Assembly: GCF_002902905.1 (NCBI RefSeq)
Contig: NZ_CP026124.1
Location: 4,774,001 to 4,838,000 of the forward strand
From: Achromobacter sp. AONIH1
GTDB taxonomy: Bacteria > Pseudomonadota > Gammaproteobacteria > Burkholderiales > Burkholderiaceae_B
DNA length: 64,000 nt
Reading direction: 5' to 3'
The notes beneath the pieces were generated by a model, which was given only the letters and a program-made list of their open reading frames with translations, did no database searches and had not been told where the DNA came from. The position numbers and the translations under genes are program-made. Position 1 is the stretch's first letter, and every line of letters begins with the position of its first letter. Shown here piece by piece: positions 1 through 8,583 of this stretch.

Positions 1-1008
1 GGCGCGGGGGACCGGCCGGCCGTGGAACGGATAGTTGGGATCGTTGTAGCCGTGGGTGGAAGCGTGACCCGGCGTGACCCAATCGTCCACCAGCGTCTCG
101 TCCTCGGGCGTGATGCGCAGGTCCAGCGCGGCGTAGTAGTCCTGCATCTGCGCCAGCGTGCGCGGGCCGGCGATCACCGAACTGACCAGCGGATTGGCCA
201 GCACCCAGGCGGTGGCGAAGGGGCCGGGCTGCACGCCGCGCGCGGCGGCATGCTCGACCAGCCGCTGCGCGATCCGCAGCGATTCCTCGCGGAACTCGGT
301 GGCCAGGATGCGGCGGTCGCCACGACCGGCGCGCGTGTCCGCCCCGGGAGCCTGGCCCGGCAGGTACTTGCCCGTGAGCACGCCGCGCGCGATCGGGCTG
401 TACGGCACCACGCCCAGGCCATAGTGGCCGCAGGCGGGCAGGATCTCGACCTCGGGGCCACGGTTGAGCATGTTGTAGTACGGCTGGCAGACCACCGGCT
501 GCGGCACGCCCAGCTGTGCGCACAACCGGATGACCTCGGCGATGCGCCAGCTTCGGAAGTTCGACAGACCGAAACCGCGCAGCTTGCCGGCGCGGATCAG
601 GTCGCCCAGCGCCCACACGGCCTCTTCCAGGTTTTCCTCGTGGTAGTCGCGGTGCAGGTACAGGATGTCCAGGAAATCGGTGTCCAGCCGCGCCAGGCTG
701 GCCTCGACGCCGCGCACCAGCCACTGGCGCGAATAATGCGCCTGGTTGGGGCCCTGGCCCATGGCGTTGCCGATCTTGCTGGCCAGCACCCAGTCATGGC
801 GCTGGCCCTTGAGCAGCCTGCCCAGCACCTGTTCGGAACGACCGTCGTTATAGACATCGGCCGTGTCGATGAAATTCACACCCTGTTCGCGCGCCGACGC
901 GACGATGCGCGCCGCCTCGTCGTCCGGCGTCTGTTCGCCGAACATCATGGTGCCCAGGCACAGCGGCGATACGCGGAGATTGCTGTTTCCCAGTCTGCGG
1001 TAATTCAT
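1..1008 (-). CDS. Aldo/keto reductase, 3' end cut by window edge
   Basis: Probable NADPH-dependent aldo/keto reductase, reducing an aldehyde or ketone that cannot be named from sequence. The 336 visible codons carry the family tetrad: Asp48 and Tyr53 in FIDTADVYN, Lys78 in VLASKIGN and His119 in LYLHRDYHEE. The last visible residues (GYNDPNYPFHGRPVPRA) look like the usual C-terminus of this AKR subgroup, so probably only a few residues lie beyond base 1. It lies 142 bp downstream of a TetR gene on the same strand, which may control it. Family assignment is firm; the substrate is unknown. Confidence 0.93.
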   Translation of the reverse strand, partial: MNYRRLGNSNLRVSPLCLGTMMFGEQTPDDEAARIVASAREQGVNFIDTADVYNDGRSEQVLGRLLKGQRHDWVLASKIGNAMGQGPNQAHYSRQWLVRGVEASLARLDTDFLDILYLHRDYHEENLEEAVWALGDLIRAGKLRGFGLSNFRSWRIAEVIRLCAQLGVPQPVVCQPYYNMLNRGPEVEILPACGHYGLGVVPYSPIARGVLTGKYLPGQAPGADTRAGRGDRRILATEFREESLRIAQRLVEHAAARGVQPGPFATAWVLANPLVSSVIAGPRTLAQMQDYYAALDLRITPEDETLVDDWVTPGHASTHGYNDPNYPFHGRPVPRA

Positions 1009-1150
1009 GGCGGTTCCCTTGTGGCGTTGCGGGCGGCGTCTGCGCCGGACGGCACATATTGCCAGAAGCCCGCGCCATGGGACGCGCCGGCGCCGAAGCC
1101 GTGCCACGCGCCATGCCTGCGTTCAGGGATCCGTCAGTGCGGGCGGAGCG

Positions 1151-1774
1151 TCAGGCGGGCATGTCCGCCGGCGCCGCGCGGCGGCGCGCGCCGTCCAGCA
1201 GCAGGTCCGAGATGAATCCCGACAGCGTCGAGGATTCCTGCCCCGGCGCCTGGCGCACGAAACGTTCGATGATGCCCATCAGCGCATGCGCGAACAGCTC
1301 GGCCGAAACCTCGGCGCGGAACAGGCCGGCCTGCTGCTCCAGGCGCACCCTGGCCGCGATCATGCGCGCCAGTTCGTCCTTGAGATCCTCGGCCGAATCG
1401 GCCTGGAAGAAGCCGATGCGGGTCAGGTCGGGATTCTCGCGCAAGATGGCCAGCAGGCCGCCGACGCTGGCGCGCACGCGCTCGTCCAGCCCCGAGCCCG
1501 GCGCGCCGGGCTCGCGCTCCTGGCCGATGATGCCGCGCAGGCGCTCGGCGAACATGCCGACGAGTTCGTCATAGGCCGCCTGCTTGCTGGTGAAGTATTG
1601 ATAGAAGACCGGCTGCGTCACGCCGGCGCGGGCGACAATGTCGCTGATCCGGGTATGCTGGAAGCCGCGTTCGGCGAATTCCGCCGCGGCCACTTCCAAA
1701 AGCTGCAATCTGGTGCGTTCGCCTTTCGTCAGGCGCGGGTCTTGCGATAAAGATGGGGGTCGTGCCGTACTCAT
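1151..1774 (-). CDS. TetR/AcrR family transcriptional regulator
   Basis: One-component repressor of 207 residues. The N-terminal TetR helix-turn-helix spans about residues 20-65 (ISDIVARAGVTQPVFYQYF), followed by an all-helical ligand and dimerisation domain with no recognisable ligand signature. It precedes the aldo/keto reductase on the same strand, so that enzyme is the natural candidate target. A short inverted repeat 30 bp upstream of its start (1804-1820) is a plausible autoregulatory operator. The inducer cannot be read from the sequence. Confidence 0.92.
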   Translation of the reverse strand: MSTARPPSLSQDPRLTKGERTRLQLLEVAAAEFAERGFQHTRISDIVARAGVTQPVFYQYFTSKQAAYDELVGMFAERLRGIIGQEREPGAPGSGLDERVRASVGGLLAILRENPDLTRIGFFQADSAEDLKDELARMIAARVRLEQQAGLFRAEVSAELFAHALMGIIERFVRQAPGQESSTLSGFISDLLLDGARRRAAPADMPA

Positions 1775-1803
1775 GAATGGTCTTGCCTTGCTAGTCGCGA
1801 GAA

Positions 1804-1820
1804 AATACTACCTTCGTATT
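1804..1820. promoter_or_regulatory. Candidate TetR operator
   Basis: Inverted repeat AATAC-N7-GTATT in an AT-rich pocket between the divergent TetR and lipoprotein genes. Its position 30 bp ahead of the TetR start fits an autoregulatory operator. The arms are only 5 bp, so chance is possible. Confidence 0.35.
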
Positions 1821-1859
1821 CTTTTGACCACTGTTTCCCTGTATTGCCACACCGCCAAT

Positions 1860-2342
1860 ATGTATCGACTGTTGCGTCGACCGTTCCGTCTCCCATTTTT
1901 TTCGCTGCGCGCGGCCCTGCTGGCCGCGCCCTTGTTGCTGGGCGGCTGCATTCCGTACCCGGCGTACAGGACGCTGCAGCCGCAGGCCCGCGCCACCGTG
2001 ATCGACGAGCAGTCCAGGCCCTTGGCGGACGCCCGCGTGATCCTGATCACCTCCTCCTATCCCTATGGCCGGGAACGCTGGCGCGATGAACAGCGCAGCG
2101 GCGAGGACGGCGTCGCCTCATTCGAGAATCACAGCGAATGGCGTGCCGAATCGCTGATGATCCATGGCCGGACGATCTTTTTCTGGAACTGGTGCGTGGA
2201 GAAACCGGGCTATGCGACCTATCGCACGCTGCTGACGTCGTCGGACGACTTCGATGCGCGGCCGACGATCACGCTGACGCCCGGATCGTCGCAAACTTGC
2301 GACGATCCGGGCGCGAGCAAGGACCGTCCGCCCAAGTCCTGA
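1860..2342 (+). CDS. Small lipoprotein, function unknown
   Basis: Predicted outer-membrane or periplasm-facing lipoprotein of 160 residues. The start at 1860 gives a basic n-region (MYRLLRRPFR), a hydrophobic stretch and a lipobox LLGGC with the acylated Cys near residue 29. The rest reads TVIDEQSRPLADARVIL, which resembles a carboxypeptidase-regulatory-like beta-sandwich entry, but no catalytic residues are evident. Transcribed divergently from the TetR gene. The last 20 codons contain a perfect 16+16 bp inverted repeat (2279-2312). I do not recognise a named family. Confidence 0.75.
   Translation: MYRLLRRPFRLPFFSLRAALLAAPLLLGGCIPYPAYRTLQPQARATVIDEQSRPLADARVILITSSYPYGRERWRDEQRSGEDGVASFENHSEWRAESLMIHGRTIFFWNWCVEKPGYATYRTLLTSSDDFDARPTITLTPGSSQTCDDPGASKDRPPKS
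2279..2312. repeat. Perfect 16+16 bp inverted repeat inside a CDS end
   Basis: Arms GCCCGGATCGTCGCAA and TTGCGACGATCCGGGC separated by two bases, within the last codons of the lipoprotein gene. It would form a very stable hairpin, but no T-run follows, so it is not a textbook intrinsic terminator. It may act as an mRNA 3' stabiliser or a binding site. Confidence 0.8.
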
Positions 2343-2461
2343 AATCCGCTGAAATGCGGGTAACCATTGACACATCTATTTCCGCGCCGCGGCGGTAAAG
2401 TAGCGTCATCGCCACAGTTCTCCGCGCATCGCCGGGCCTGGGCGACTCGGGAGCACGAATC

Positions 2462-2977
2462 ATGAAGCGGTTTTCAGGCCGACTGGTCAGCGCGGCGCTG
2501 GCACTGGCCCTGGCAAGTTCGCCAGCCTTCGCCGGCAGGTATCACCATCACGATCACTATCGCGGCGGCAGCGCCAGCGGCTGGTGGATAGGCGGCGCGG
2601 TGGCGCTGGCCGCCGCCGGGCTGTACCTGGCGGCCAACTCGGAGCCGAGCTACGCGCAGGCCGGCGTCTACGCGCCCGGCGTGGCCTACACCAGCCCGCC
2701 GGTTTATGCCGCGCCGGTCTATCCGGCGCCTGTCTATGCCGCGCCCGCGCCCGTCTACGCAGCCGCGCCGCAACAGTACGCGCCGGTGCAGTATCAACAG
2801 CAGAGTCCCGCCGACAATGCGCTGGCCAACGCGTCCACCGATTGCCAGCGCTGGGCCGTCAACCAGAGCGGCTACGACCCCGCCACCATCTCGCAATGGA
2901 CCACGCAGGTCATGGTGGACTCCTACAACCGCGCGCTGGATTCCTGCATGAACAGCCGCGGCTACCGCGCCAACTGA
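2462..2977 (+). CDS. Secreted Tyr/Ala/Pro-repeat protein, function unknown
   Basis: Exported protein of 171 residues. A Sec signal peptide ends at SSPAFA (about residue 24), followed by a His-rich patch (GRYHHHDHYRGG) that could bind metal. A short hydrophobic glycine/alanine segment (WWIGGAVALAAAGLYLAA, about 41-58) could be a membrane anchor. A low-complexity run of YAAPVYPAPVYAAP-type repeats lies at about 75-115. The C-terminal part has a Cys pair (CQRW and CMNSRGY), possibly a disulfide. GGGAG 8 bp upstream supports the start. I recognise no enzyme fold; an envelope role is inferred only. Confidence 0.75.
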   Translation: MKRFSGRLVSAALALALASSPAFAGRYHHHDHYRGGSASGWWIGGAVALAAAGLYLAANSEPSYAQAGVYAPGVAYTSPPVYAAPVYPAPVYAAPAPVYAAAPQQYAPVQYQQQSPADNALANASTDCQRWAVNQSGYDPATISQWTTQVMVDSYNRALDSCMNSRGYRAN

Positions 2978-2999
2978 CTTCCAGGCCGGGCGGCCGCCC

Positions 3000-3308
3000 T
3001 CAGCGCCGCCTGGCCCGCCAGGCCAGCCACGCGCCGGCGGCCAGCAACAGCAGCGCCGGCACGATCCACACGAAGCCACTGTCCGTATAGACGACCTGAT
3101 CCACCGGATCGTAGTCCCGGCCCAGCTCGTTGAAGTCGCGTATCAGGTACAGGTCGTACCAAAGCCAGAAGCAGAAGGCCGACAGCAGCAGGCACGCCCC
3201 GGCCCCTGCCGCCGCCACGCCACGCCGGCGGCCCGCCGTGGTCGCCAGGAAGCGCCACGCCAGCCAGGCGCAGGCCCCGATCCCCACGGCCGCCAGCAGC
3301 TCGCCCAT
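3000..3308 (-). CDS. Small inner-membrane protein
   Basis: Predicted integral membrane protein of 102 residues with about three hydrophobic segments (residues 4-22, 31-52 and 81-97) and a basic C-terminus (WRARRR). A longer in-frame reading exists, but the Met at 3308 is preferred because it starts at the first membrane helix and lies 2 bp after the stop of the DUF523 gene, suggesting translational coupling. No family recognised. Confidence 0.65.
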   Translation of the reverse strand: MGELLAAVGIGACAWLAWRFLATTAGRRRGVAAAGAGACLLLSAFCFWLWYDLYLIRDFNELGRDYDPVDQVVYTDSGFVWIVPALLLLAAGAWLAWRARRR

Positions 3309-3310
3309 GG

Positions 3311-3817
3311 TCAGGGTTCCCCGGCGTCTTCCAGCGCCAGCAGGCAGGCCTGCGCCTCGTCCCATTGCTGCTCGCTGAACACCTGCAAGCCCGCTTCGCG
3401 CAGCAGCGCGGCCGTCACGCCCTGGCCGGGCTGGCGCTGTCCCTGGAAACGGCCGTCATACACGTAGGCGCTGCCGCAGGACGGACTGCCCTGCTTGAGC
3501 ACGGCGATGCGGATGCCCTGGCGTCGCGCGGCATCCAGCGCCATGCCCGCGCCCTGCACGAACGGGGCGGTGACGTCCTCGCCATTGACCGCGACCACGC
3601 GGGCGCGGCCGGCCAGCACGGCGGCGGCATCGGCCCCCGGCTCGATCTCGGCGGGCGGCCTGGGAATGGGCATGCCGCCGGCGACCTCGGGACAGACGGA
3701 TACGATGCGGCCCTCGGCGCGCCAGCGCGCCAGCACGGGATGATCGACGGGCACCCCGCGGCCGTCGTAGCGCACGGGGTTGCCCAGCAGACAGGAACTG
3801 ACCAGGACGTATTGCAT
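3311..3817 (-). CDS. DUF523 family protein
   Basis: Cytosolic protein of 168 residues matching DUF523 along its whole length. It has the N-terminal LVSSCLLGNPVRYDG, the central VCPEVAGGMPIPRPP and the C-terminal SPSCG motif. The conserved cysteines suggest metal or sulfur chemistry, but the family has no settled function. The start at 3817 is chosen because family members begin a few residues before LVSSCLLG; an upstream Met at 3844 adds nine unconserved residues. Likely co-transcribed with the small membrane protein at 3000-3308. Confidence 0.88.
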   Translation of the reverse strand: MQYVLVSSCLLGNPVRYDGRGVPVDHPVLARWRAEGRIVSVCPEVAGGMPIPRPPAEIEPGADAAAVLAGRARVVAVNGEDVTAPFVQGAGMALDAARRQGIRIAVLKQGSPSCGSAYVYDGRFQGQRQPGQGVTAALLREAGLQVFSEQQWDEAQACLLALEDAGEP

Positions 3818-3956
3818 GAAAGGCACCGGAACCGCGGCAGGCATCGGGGCCCACGCCCCGCGCCCGCCGCAAACCCTGGATGATAGATCAGGGGCGGTTA
3901 ATGCATCGCGCCACGGGTGCGCGCCCGCGACCGCCGCCAGCCGGCATCTCGCCGCC

Positions 3957-4262
3957 TTATGCGATCACTTCCCGCGCCCGCGCCGCTACCGCTTTGGTCG
4001 CCTCATCCGCCTCATGCGCCTCGATCCAGGCCCGCAGCGCCGGATCACGCAGCTGCAGCACCTCGAACAGGCCCAGCGCGCGCAAGGCGGGCAAGGCCTC
4101 CGCAATGTCGCGCCCGGCGGCCTCGCGGCGCTCCCGCGTGGCGGCGGCGTCGCACCAGGCGCGCGCATTCGCCAGGAACGCGCCCACCGTGCCCTTGCGC
4201 ACCATCACGCCCTGGAATTCGCCCTGGTTCACGTCATCGGGCAGTACGTCTTGCGCTTTCAT
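3957..4262 (-). CDS. Conserved hypothetical protein
   Basis: Small cytosolic protein of 101 residues beginning MKAQDVLPDDVNQGEFQG. It has a mainly helical, charged C-terminal half and no signal peptide or membrane segment. The start at 4262 follows a GGAG-type ribosome site; an upstream frame extension to 4376 looks like non-coding Arg/Ala sequence and would nearly abut the divergent AraC gene. I do not recognise the family. Confidence 0.6.
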   Translation of the reverse strand: MKAQDVLPDDVNQGEFQGVMVRKGTVGAFLANARAWCDAAATRERREAAGRDIAEALPALRALGLFEVLQLRDPALRAWIEAHEADEATKAVAARAREVIA

Positions 4263-4378
4263 ATCGGCTCCTTGCCGCGCCCGGGCCGCCGTGATGGCGC
4301 GCGCTGCGGGCACTGGCGCTACGATAGGCGCGTCGCGCCGGCAAGACTGGCGTATTCTGGTCATTCGATACCGCATTC

Positions 4379-5173
4379 ATGCCAACGCCGACTCCGCCCG
4401 CTCCCCTGCTCGATCCCGCCCTGGCGCGTTCCCCGCGCGGTCCGCGCGCCATCGCCGTGCGACGCGATGATGCCGAGCTGCGCGACACCGCCATGCACCG
4501 CCACGCGCGCGGCCAGTTGCTGGGCGCGCGCCGGGGCCTGATCACGGTCTATGCCGGCGACCGGCAATGGGTCGCGCCGCCCTCTCAGGCGGTGTGGATT
4601 CCTCCAGGCTGGCCGCATGGGCTGCGCTCGCACGGGCCATATTCGGGCTACAGCGTCTACCTGAGCCCGGCGGCCTGCGCCGGCCTGCCGTCGGCGCCGC
4701 GCGCACTGGCGGCGTCCGCCCTGCTGCTGGCCGCCGTGGAGCGCGCGGCCGCCTGGGACGGCGATGCGCGGGACGCACCGCGCCGGCGCGTGGTCGAAGT
4801 GATCCGCGACGAGATCCGCGACCAACCGCAAGCGGCCGACGCCCTGCTGCTGCCCGCCGAAGCCCGGCTGCAACGGCTGGCGCTGGCCCTGTCGGACGAT
4901 CCCGCCGACACCCGCACGCTAGCCCAATGGGCTGACTGGATCGGCATGGCGCCGCGCACGCTGGCGCGGCATTTCCTGGCGGAGACCGGCCTGACGCTGA
5001 GCGCGTGGCGGCAGCGCGCCCGCCTGATGCGGGCGCTGGAAATGCTGGCGGCGGGCGCCGCCGTGACCACGGTGGCGCTGGACCTGGGCTATGACAACGT
5101 CAGCGCCTTCATCGCCATGTTCAAGCGCGAGCATGGCGTGACGCCGGGACGCTACGCGCCGGGCGGCGCGTAG
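4379..5173 (+). CDS. AraC family regulator with cupin sensor
   Basis: Transcription factor of 264 residues. The N-terminal half is an AraC-type cupin (HRHARGQLLGARRGLITVYA, then WVAPPSQAVWIPPGWPH at about 65-80). The C-terminal half holds two helix-turn-helix units with the family signature DLGYDNVSAFIAMFKREHGV followed by TPGRY. Cupin-AraC proteins of this type often regulate a neighbouring exporter, but none lies directly beside it. It is divergent from the hypothetical gene at 3957-4262. Confidence 0.92.
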   Translation: MPTPTPPAPLLDPALARSPRGPRAIAVRRDDAELRDTAMHRHARGQLLGARRGLITVYAGDRQWVAPPSQAVWIPPGWPHGLRSHGPYSGYSVYLSPAACAGLPSAPRALAASALLLAAVERAAAWDGDARDAPRRRVVEVIRDEIRDQPQAADALLLPAEARLQRLALALSDDPADTRTLAQWADWIGMAPRTLARHFLAETGLTLSAWRQRARLMRALEMLAAGAAVTTVALDLGYDNVSAFIAMFKREHGVTPGRYAPGGA

Positions 5174-5204
5174 CCGACCCTTGCGCCGGGCACAGCGACC
5201 GGAC

Positions 5205-6764
5205 TCAGGCGTCCGAGGACGCGGCGGTCTTGCGCGGACGACGCGGACGCGCGGCGGTCTTGCGCGCGGGCTTGGCCTCGTCCGGTGCCGGCGCGTCGGC
5301 GGTAGCGGCGGGCGCCGGCGCGGCAACGCCGGCCTTGTCGCCAGTCGCACCGTCGTCGGCGGCCATGGTGTCGCCCGCCGTCTTGGCGGCCTTGCCCCGG
5401 CCGGCGGCGCGGCGCGGGGTCTTGGCGGCGCGCTTGGCGGCCGGTTTCGCGGTCGCCTGGACGGCGGCGGGCGTGTCGGCATCGGCCGAACCATCCTGCG
5501 TTGCCTGGCTGTCGTCCTGCGCATGCGCGGCGGCGTCCGAACGCAGGTCCGGCGCGGCTTGCGACGGCCGCGTGGACGCGAAGCCGGCGCTGGCGCGCGA
5601 TTCGTCTTCCGCTTGCGCCTGCTGGCCTTCCCAGGATTCAGCATCCTCCCACGGCAACACGGGCGTGGCCGCGCGCGCGGCGTCCTGCGCCGGTTCGCGG
5701 TCGCCATCCGCCGCCCCATCATCCTGCGCACGCTCGGCGTCACGGCGGCCGCCGCGCTTGCGATCGCGGCCCGACCGGCCCCTCGTGCCCTCCTGCGGGC
5801 CGCCGCGCGAACCCCGCGCGGCGCCTTGCGCCGGTTCGGCGGACGCTTCCTGCGCGGCGGCGGCAACGGCCTCATCCGCCGGCTGCAAGGCCGCGGCGCG
5901 CACGCCCTGGCGCGGCGCCGGACGGCCATGGGCGCTGTCGCGGTACACATAGGTGCCCGACTTTTCCTCGCGGCCCACGTCCAGGAAGCCGCGCGACTGC
6001 GCCTCTTCCAGCAGGTTGCCGAAGGCGCGGAAGCCGTAGTAGGACTCGTTGAAATCGGGCTTGCGCCGCTTGAGCGCGTCCTTCAGCACCGAGGCCCAGA
6101 TCCTGTCGCCGTCGCCGCGCTCGGCCATGAGCGCGTCGAAGGTCTCGACCACCAGCTCGACCGCCTGGGTCTTGCGGGCTTCCTGTTCTTCCTTGCGGCG
6201 GCGCTCCTCTTCCGGCGTGCGACGCTGGCCGCCGCCGGCGCCACGGCTGTCGCGGCTGTCGCGGCGCGACTCGGCGGCGCGCTGGCCTTCGCGGGCCAGG
6301 TCGTCATAGAAGATGAATTCGTCGCAATTGGCGATCAGCAGGTCGGAGGTGGACTGCTTGACGCCCACGCCGATCACCTTCTTGTCGTTCTCGCGCAGCT
6401 TGGACACCAGCGGCGAGAAATCGGAATCACCGCTGATGATCACGAAGGTATTGACGTGGGACTTGGTGTAGCAAAGGTCCAGCGCATCCACCACCAGGCG
6501 GATGTCGGCGGAGTTCTTGCCGGACTGGCGCACGTGGGGGATTTCGATCAGCTCGAAATTGGCCTCGTGCATGGGGGCCTTGAATTCCTTGTAGCGCTCC
6601 CAGTCGCAATAGGCCTTCTTGACCACGATGCTGCCCTTGAGCAGCAGGCGTTCCAGCACCGGCCGGATGTCGAACTTCTGGTAGCGGGTATCGCGCACGC
6701 CCAGCGCCACGTTCTCGAAGTCGCAGAAAAGCGCCATGCTGACGTTTTCGTTGGGGGTATTCAC
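5205..6764 (-). CDS. NYN domain / OST-HTH (LOTUS) protein with Ala/Lys-rich tail
   Basis: Predicted RNA-directed protein of 519 residues. Residues 9-155 form a NYN (PIN-like) nuclease domain with the acidic set Asp15 (FCDFENVALG), Asp87 (SADIRL) and Asp113/Asp115 (SGDSDFSPL). A charged linker (EEERRRKEEQEARK) leads to an OST-HTH/LOTUS domain at about 198-277, a known RNA-binding module. Residues 280-519 are low-complexity Ala/Pro/Lys/Arg-rich, ending PRRPRKTAASSDA like histone H1-type tails. The start is GTG, supported by GGAGA 8 bp upstream. NYN-LOTUS proteins are known as LabA-like or limkain-like; RNase activity is inferred from the intact acidic residues. Confidence 0.9.
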   Translation of the reverse strand: MNTPNENVSMALFCDFENVALGVRDTRYQKFDIRPVLERLLLKGSIVVKKAYCDWERYKEFKAPMHEANFELIEIPHVRQSGKNSADIRLVVDALDLCYTKSHVNTFVIISGDSDFSPLVSKLRENDKKVIGVGVKQSTSDLLIANCDEFIFYDDLAREGQRAAESRRDSRDSRGAGGGQRRTPEEERRRKEEQEARKTQAVELVVETFDALMAERGDGDRIWASVLKDALKRRKPDFNESYYGFRAFGNLLEEAQSRGFLDVGREEKSGTYVYRDSAHGRPAPRQGVRAAALQPADEAVAAAAQEASAEPAQGAARGSRGGPQEGTRGRSGRDRKRGGRRDAERAQDDGAADGDREPAQDAARAATPVLPWEDAESWEGQQAQAEDESRASAGFASTRPSQAAPDLRSDAAAHAQDDSQATQDGSADADTPAAVQATAKPAAKRAAKTPRRAAGRGKAAKTAGDTMAADDGATGDKAGVAAPAPAATADAPAPDEAKPARKTAARPRRPRKTAASSDA

Positions 6765-6921
6765 AGTCTTTCTCCAATGCCGCGACGGCCGCGCGGACGC
6801 GTCGCTCAGGCCGTCATGATATACATTTCCCCTGGCCGCACCCCCTTTTCCCGCCTGCTATCCCTCGCCGTCGCATTCCCGCCATTACACGCCGCGCCCG
6901 GCGCCACGCCCGCCCCGTCCC

Positions 6922-7482
6922 ATGTCCGCCCCAGACCTGCCCGTCCTGCACACCCCCCGCCTGATCCTGCGCCCGCTGGCGCGCGAAGACGCCGACGCCA
7001 TCCAGCGCCTGTTTCCGCAATGGGAAGTGGTGCGCTACCTGGCCGACCAGATTCCCTGGCCCTATCCGCCCGACGGCGCGCGCCACTTCGTCGAGAACCT
7101 GGCCCTGCCCGCCATGGCGCGCGGCCAGCAGTGGCATTGGTCGATCCGCGAGCAGGCCGCGCCCGAGGCGCTGATCGGCGTGATCAGCCTGATGGACGAC
7201 GAGCCGGACAATCATCGCGGCTTCTGGCTGGCGCCGGCCTGGCAGGGCCGGGGCTACATGAGCGAGGCCTGTGAGGCCGTGACCGGTTACTGGTTCGAGA
7301 CGCTGGGCAAACCGCTGCTGCGCGCGCCCAAAGCCGCGCCTAACGCCGCCTCGCGCCGCATCTCCGAGAAATCCGGCATGCGGCTGCTGCGCACCGAGGA
7401 ACGCGGCTATGTCAGCGGCCGCCATCCGAGCGAGCTGTGGGAAATCAGCCGCGAGGAGTGGCTGGCGCGCCGCAACCGCTGA
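6922..7482 (+). CDS. GNAT family N-acetyltransferase
   Basis: Probable acetyl-CoA-dependent N-acetyltransferase of 186 residues of the RimJ/RimL-like type. It begins LHTPRLILRPLAREDADA and has the central FWLAPAWQGRGYMSEA acetyl-CoA pyrophosphate loop (the Q/R-x-x-G-x-G/A position). The C-terminal ASRRISEKSGM matches the usual N.AS.rvleK.GF segment. The substrate is unknown. It is divergent from the NYN gene and about 230 bp ahead of the motA-like gene. Confidence 0.9.
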   Translation: MSAPDLPVLHTPRLILRPLAREDADAIQRLFPQWEVVRYLADQIPWPYPPDGARHFVENLALPAMARGQQWHWSIREQAAPEALIGVISLMDDEPDNHRGFWLAPAWQGRGYMSEACEAVTGYWFETLGKPLLRAPKAAPNAASRRISEKSGMRLLRTEERGYVSGRHPSELWEISREEWLARRNR

Positions 7483-7716
7483 CGCCAGGGGCTGGCCTTG
7501 CGAACGGACGGCCGGCGCGGGCGGCTCCGGCGACTGCGCCCCTCCATGCGTCCCCGATTTACGCACGGCGCTCCTGCTCCCCGCCGCCCGCGCCAAGCCG
7601 CCGCTTACCGCCCTTTTCGCCCCGTTTTCCCGCCGATTGAAGGCGGCCCGCCCTGGCTAGAATGCCCCAGCATCCAGCGCTGCGTCCGCGCAGCGCCTTC
7701 CCTTCGGGCCAGATCC

Positions 7717-8583
7717 ATGAATCCGTCTACCGTCATCGGGGCCGCCGTCGGCCTGCTCACCCTGATCATCGTGGTGGCGCTGTCCGCCACCAACCCCGGC
7801 ATGTATTTCAATCTGCCGGGCCTGGCCATCGTGCTGGGCGGCACCTGCGCCGCGCTCTTCATCGCCTACCCGCTGTCCGAGGTGGTGCGCGTGTTCAAGC
7901 TGGTGCGCACCGTGTTCCGCAACGACCAGCACGACCAGCAGCGCGACATCGACGAGCTGGTGAACATGGCCCAGCTGTGGATGAACACCGACGTGCACAA
8001 GGTCGAACAGGAGCTGAAGAAGGTCTCGAACCCCTTCCTGCGCACCGGCGTGCAGCTCATCATCGACAACACCCCGGAAGACCAGATCATCGAGCTGTTG
8101 CAATGGCGCGTGGCGCGGCTGCGCGCGCGCGAACAGGCCGAGGCGCAGATGTTCCGCGTCATGGCCACCTTCGCCCCGGCCTTCGGCATGCTGGGCACGC
8201 TGGTGGGCCTGATCAACCTGATGGCCATCCTGGGCGACGGCAGCATGCAGACCATCGGCCAGCAGCTGGCGATCGGCCTGATGACCACGTTCTACGGCAT
8301 CCTGCTGGCCAACCTGGTGTGCAAGCCCATCGCGGTCAAGCTGGAGCGCCGCACCGCCCGCCGCGTCGAATCCATGAACATGGTGCTGCAAGGCATCGCC
8401 ATGATGTGCGAGAAGCGCGGCCCGGCCGTCGTGCGCGAGACCCTCAATTCCTTCGTCATGCACGTCGAGGACGAGATCTATGACGGCGGCGCCCCCGCCG
8501 CGCAGCCGGCCAGGACCGAAGGCCAGGTCAAGGCCGGCGCCCGTCCCGTGTCCATCGCCCGCCCCGCCGCCGCGCGCCAATGA
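7717..8583 (+). CDS. MotA/PomA-like stator channel protein
   Basis: Inner-membrane ion-channel subunit of 288 residues. Four membrane helices lie at about 4-22, 32-52, 149-171 and 182-203. The MotA prolines are present in TM3 (FAPAFGMLGTLVGL, Pro154) and after TM4 (LVCKPIAVKLERR, Pro204). The cytoplasmic loop carries the charged RVARLRAREQAEAQ segment. The protein starts at MNPSTVIGAAVG. It overlaps the following MotB-like gene by four bases, so the two form one stator unit. No other flagellar gene is in the window, so whether it drives the flagellum or another rotor is open. Confidence 0.9.
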   Translation: MNPSTVIGAAVGLLTLIIVVALSATNPGMYFNLPGLAIVLGGTCAALFIAYPLSEVVRVFKLVRTVFRNDQHDQQRDIDELVNMAQLWMNTDVHKVEQELKKVSNPFLRTGVQLIIDNTPEDQIIELLQWRVARLRAREQAEAQMFRVMATFAPAFGMLGTLVGLINLMAILGDGSMQTIGQQLAIGLMTTFYGILLANLVCKPIAVKLERRTARRVESMNMVLQGIAMMCEKRGPAVVRETLNSFVMHVEDEIYDGGAPAAQPARTEGQVKAGARPVSIARPAAARQ

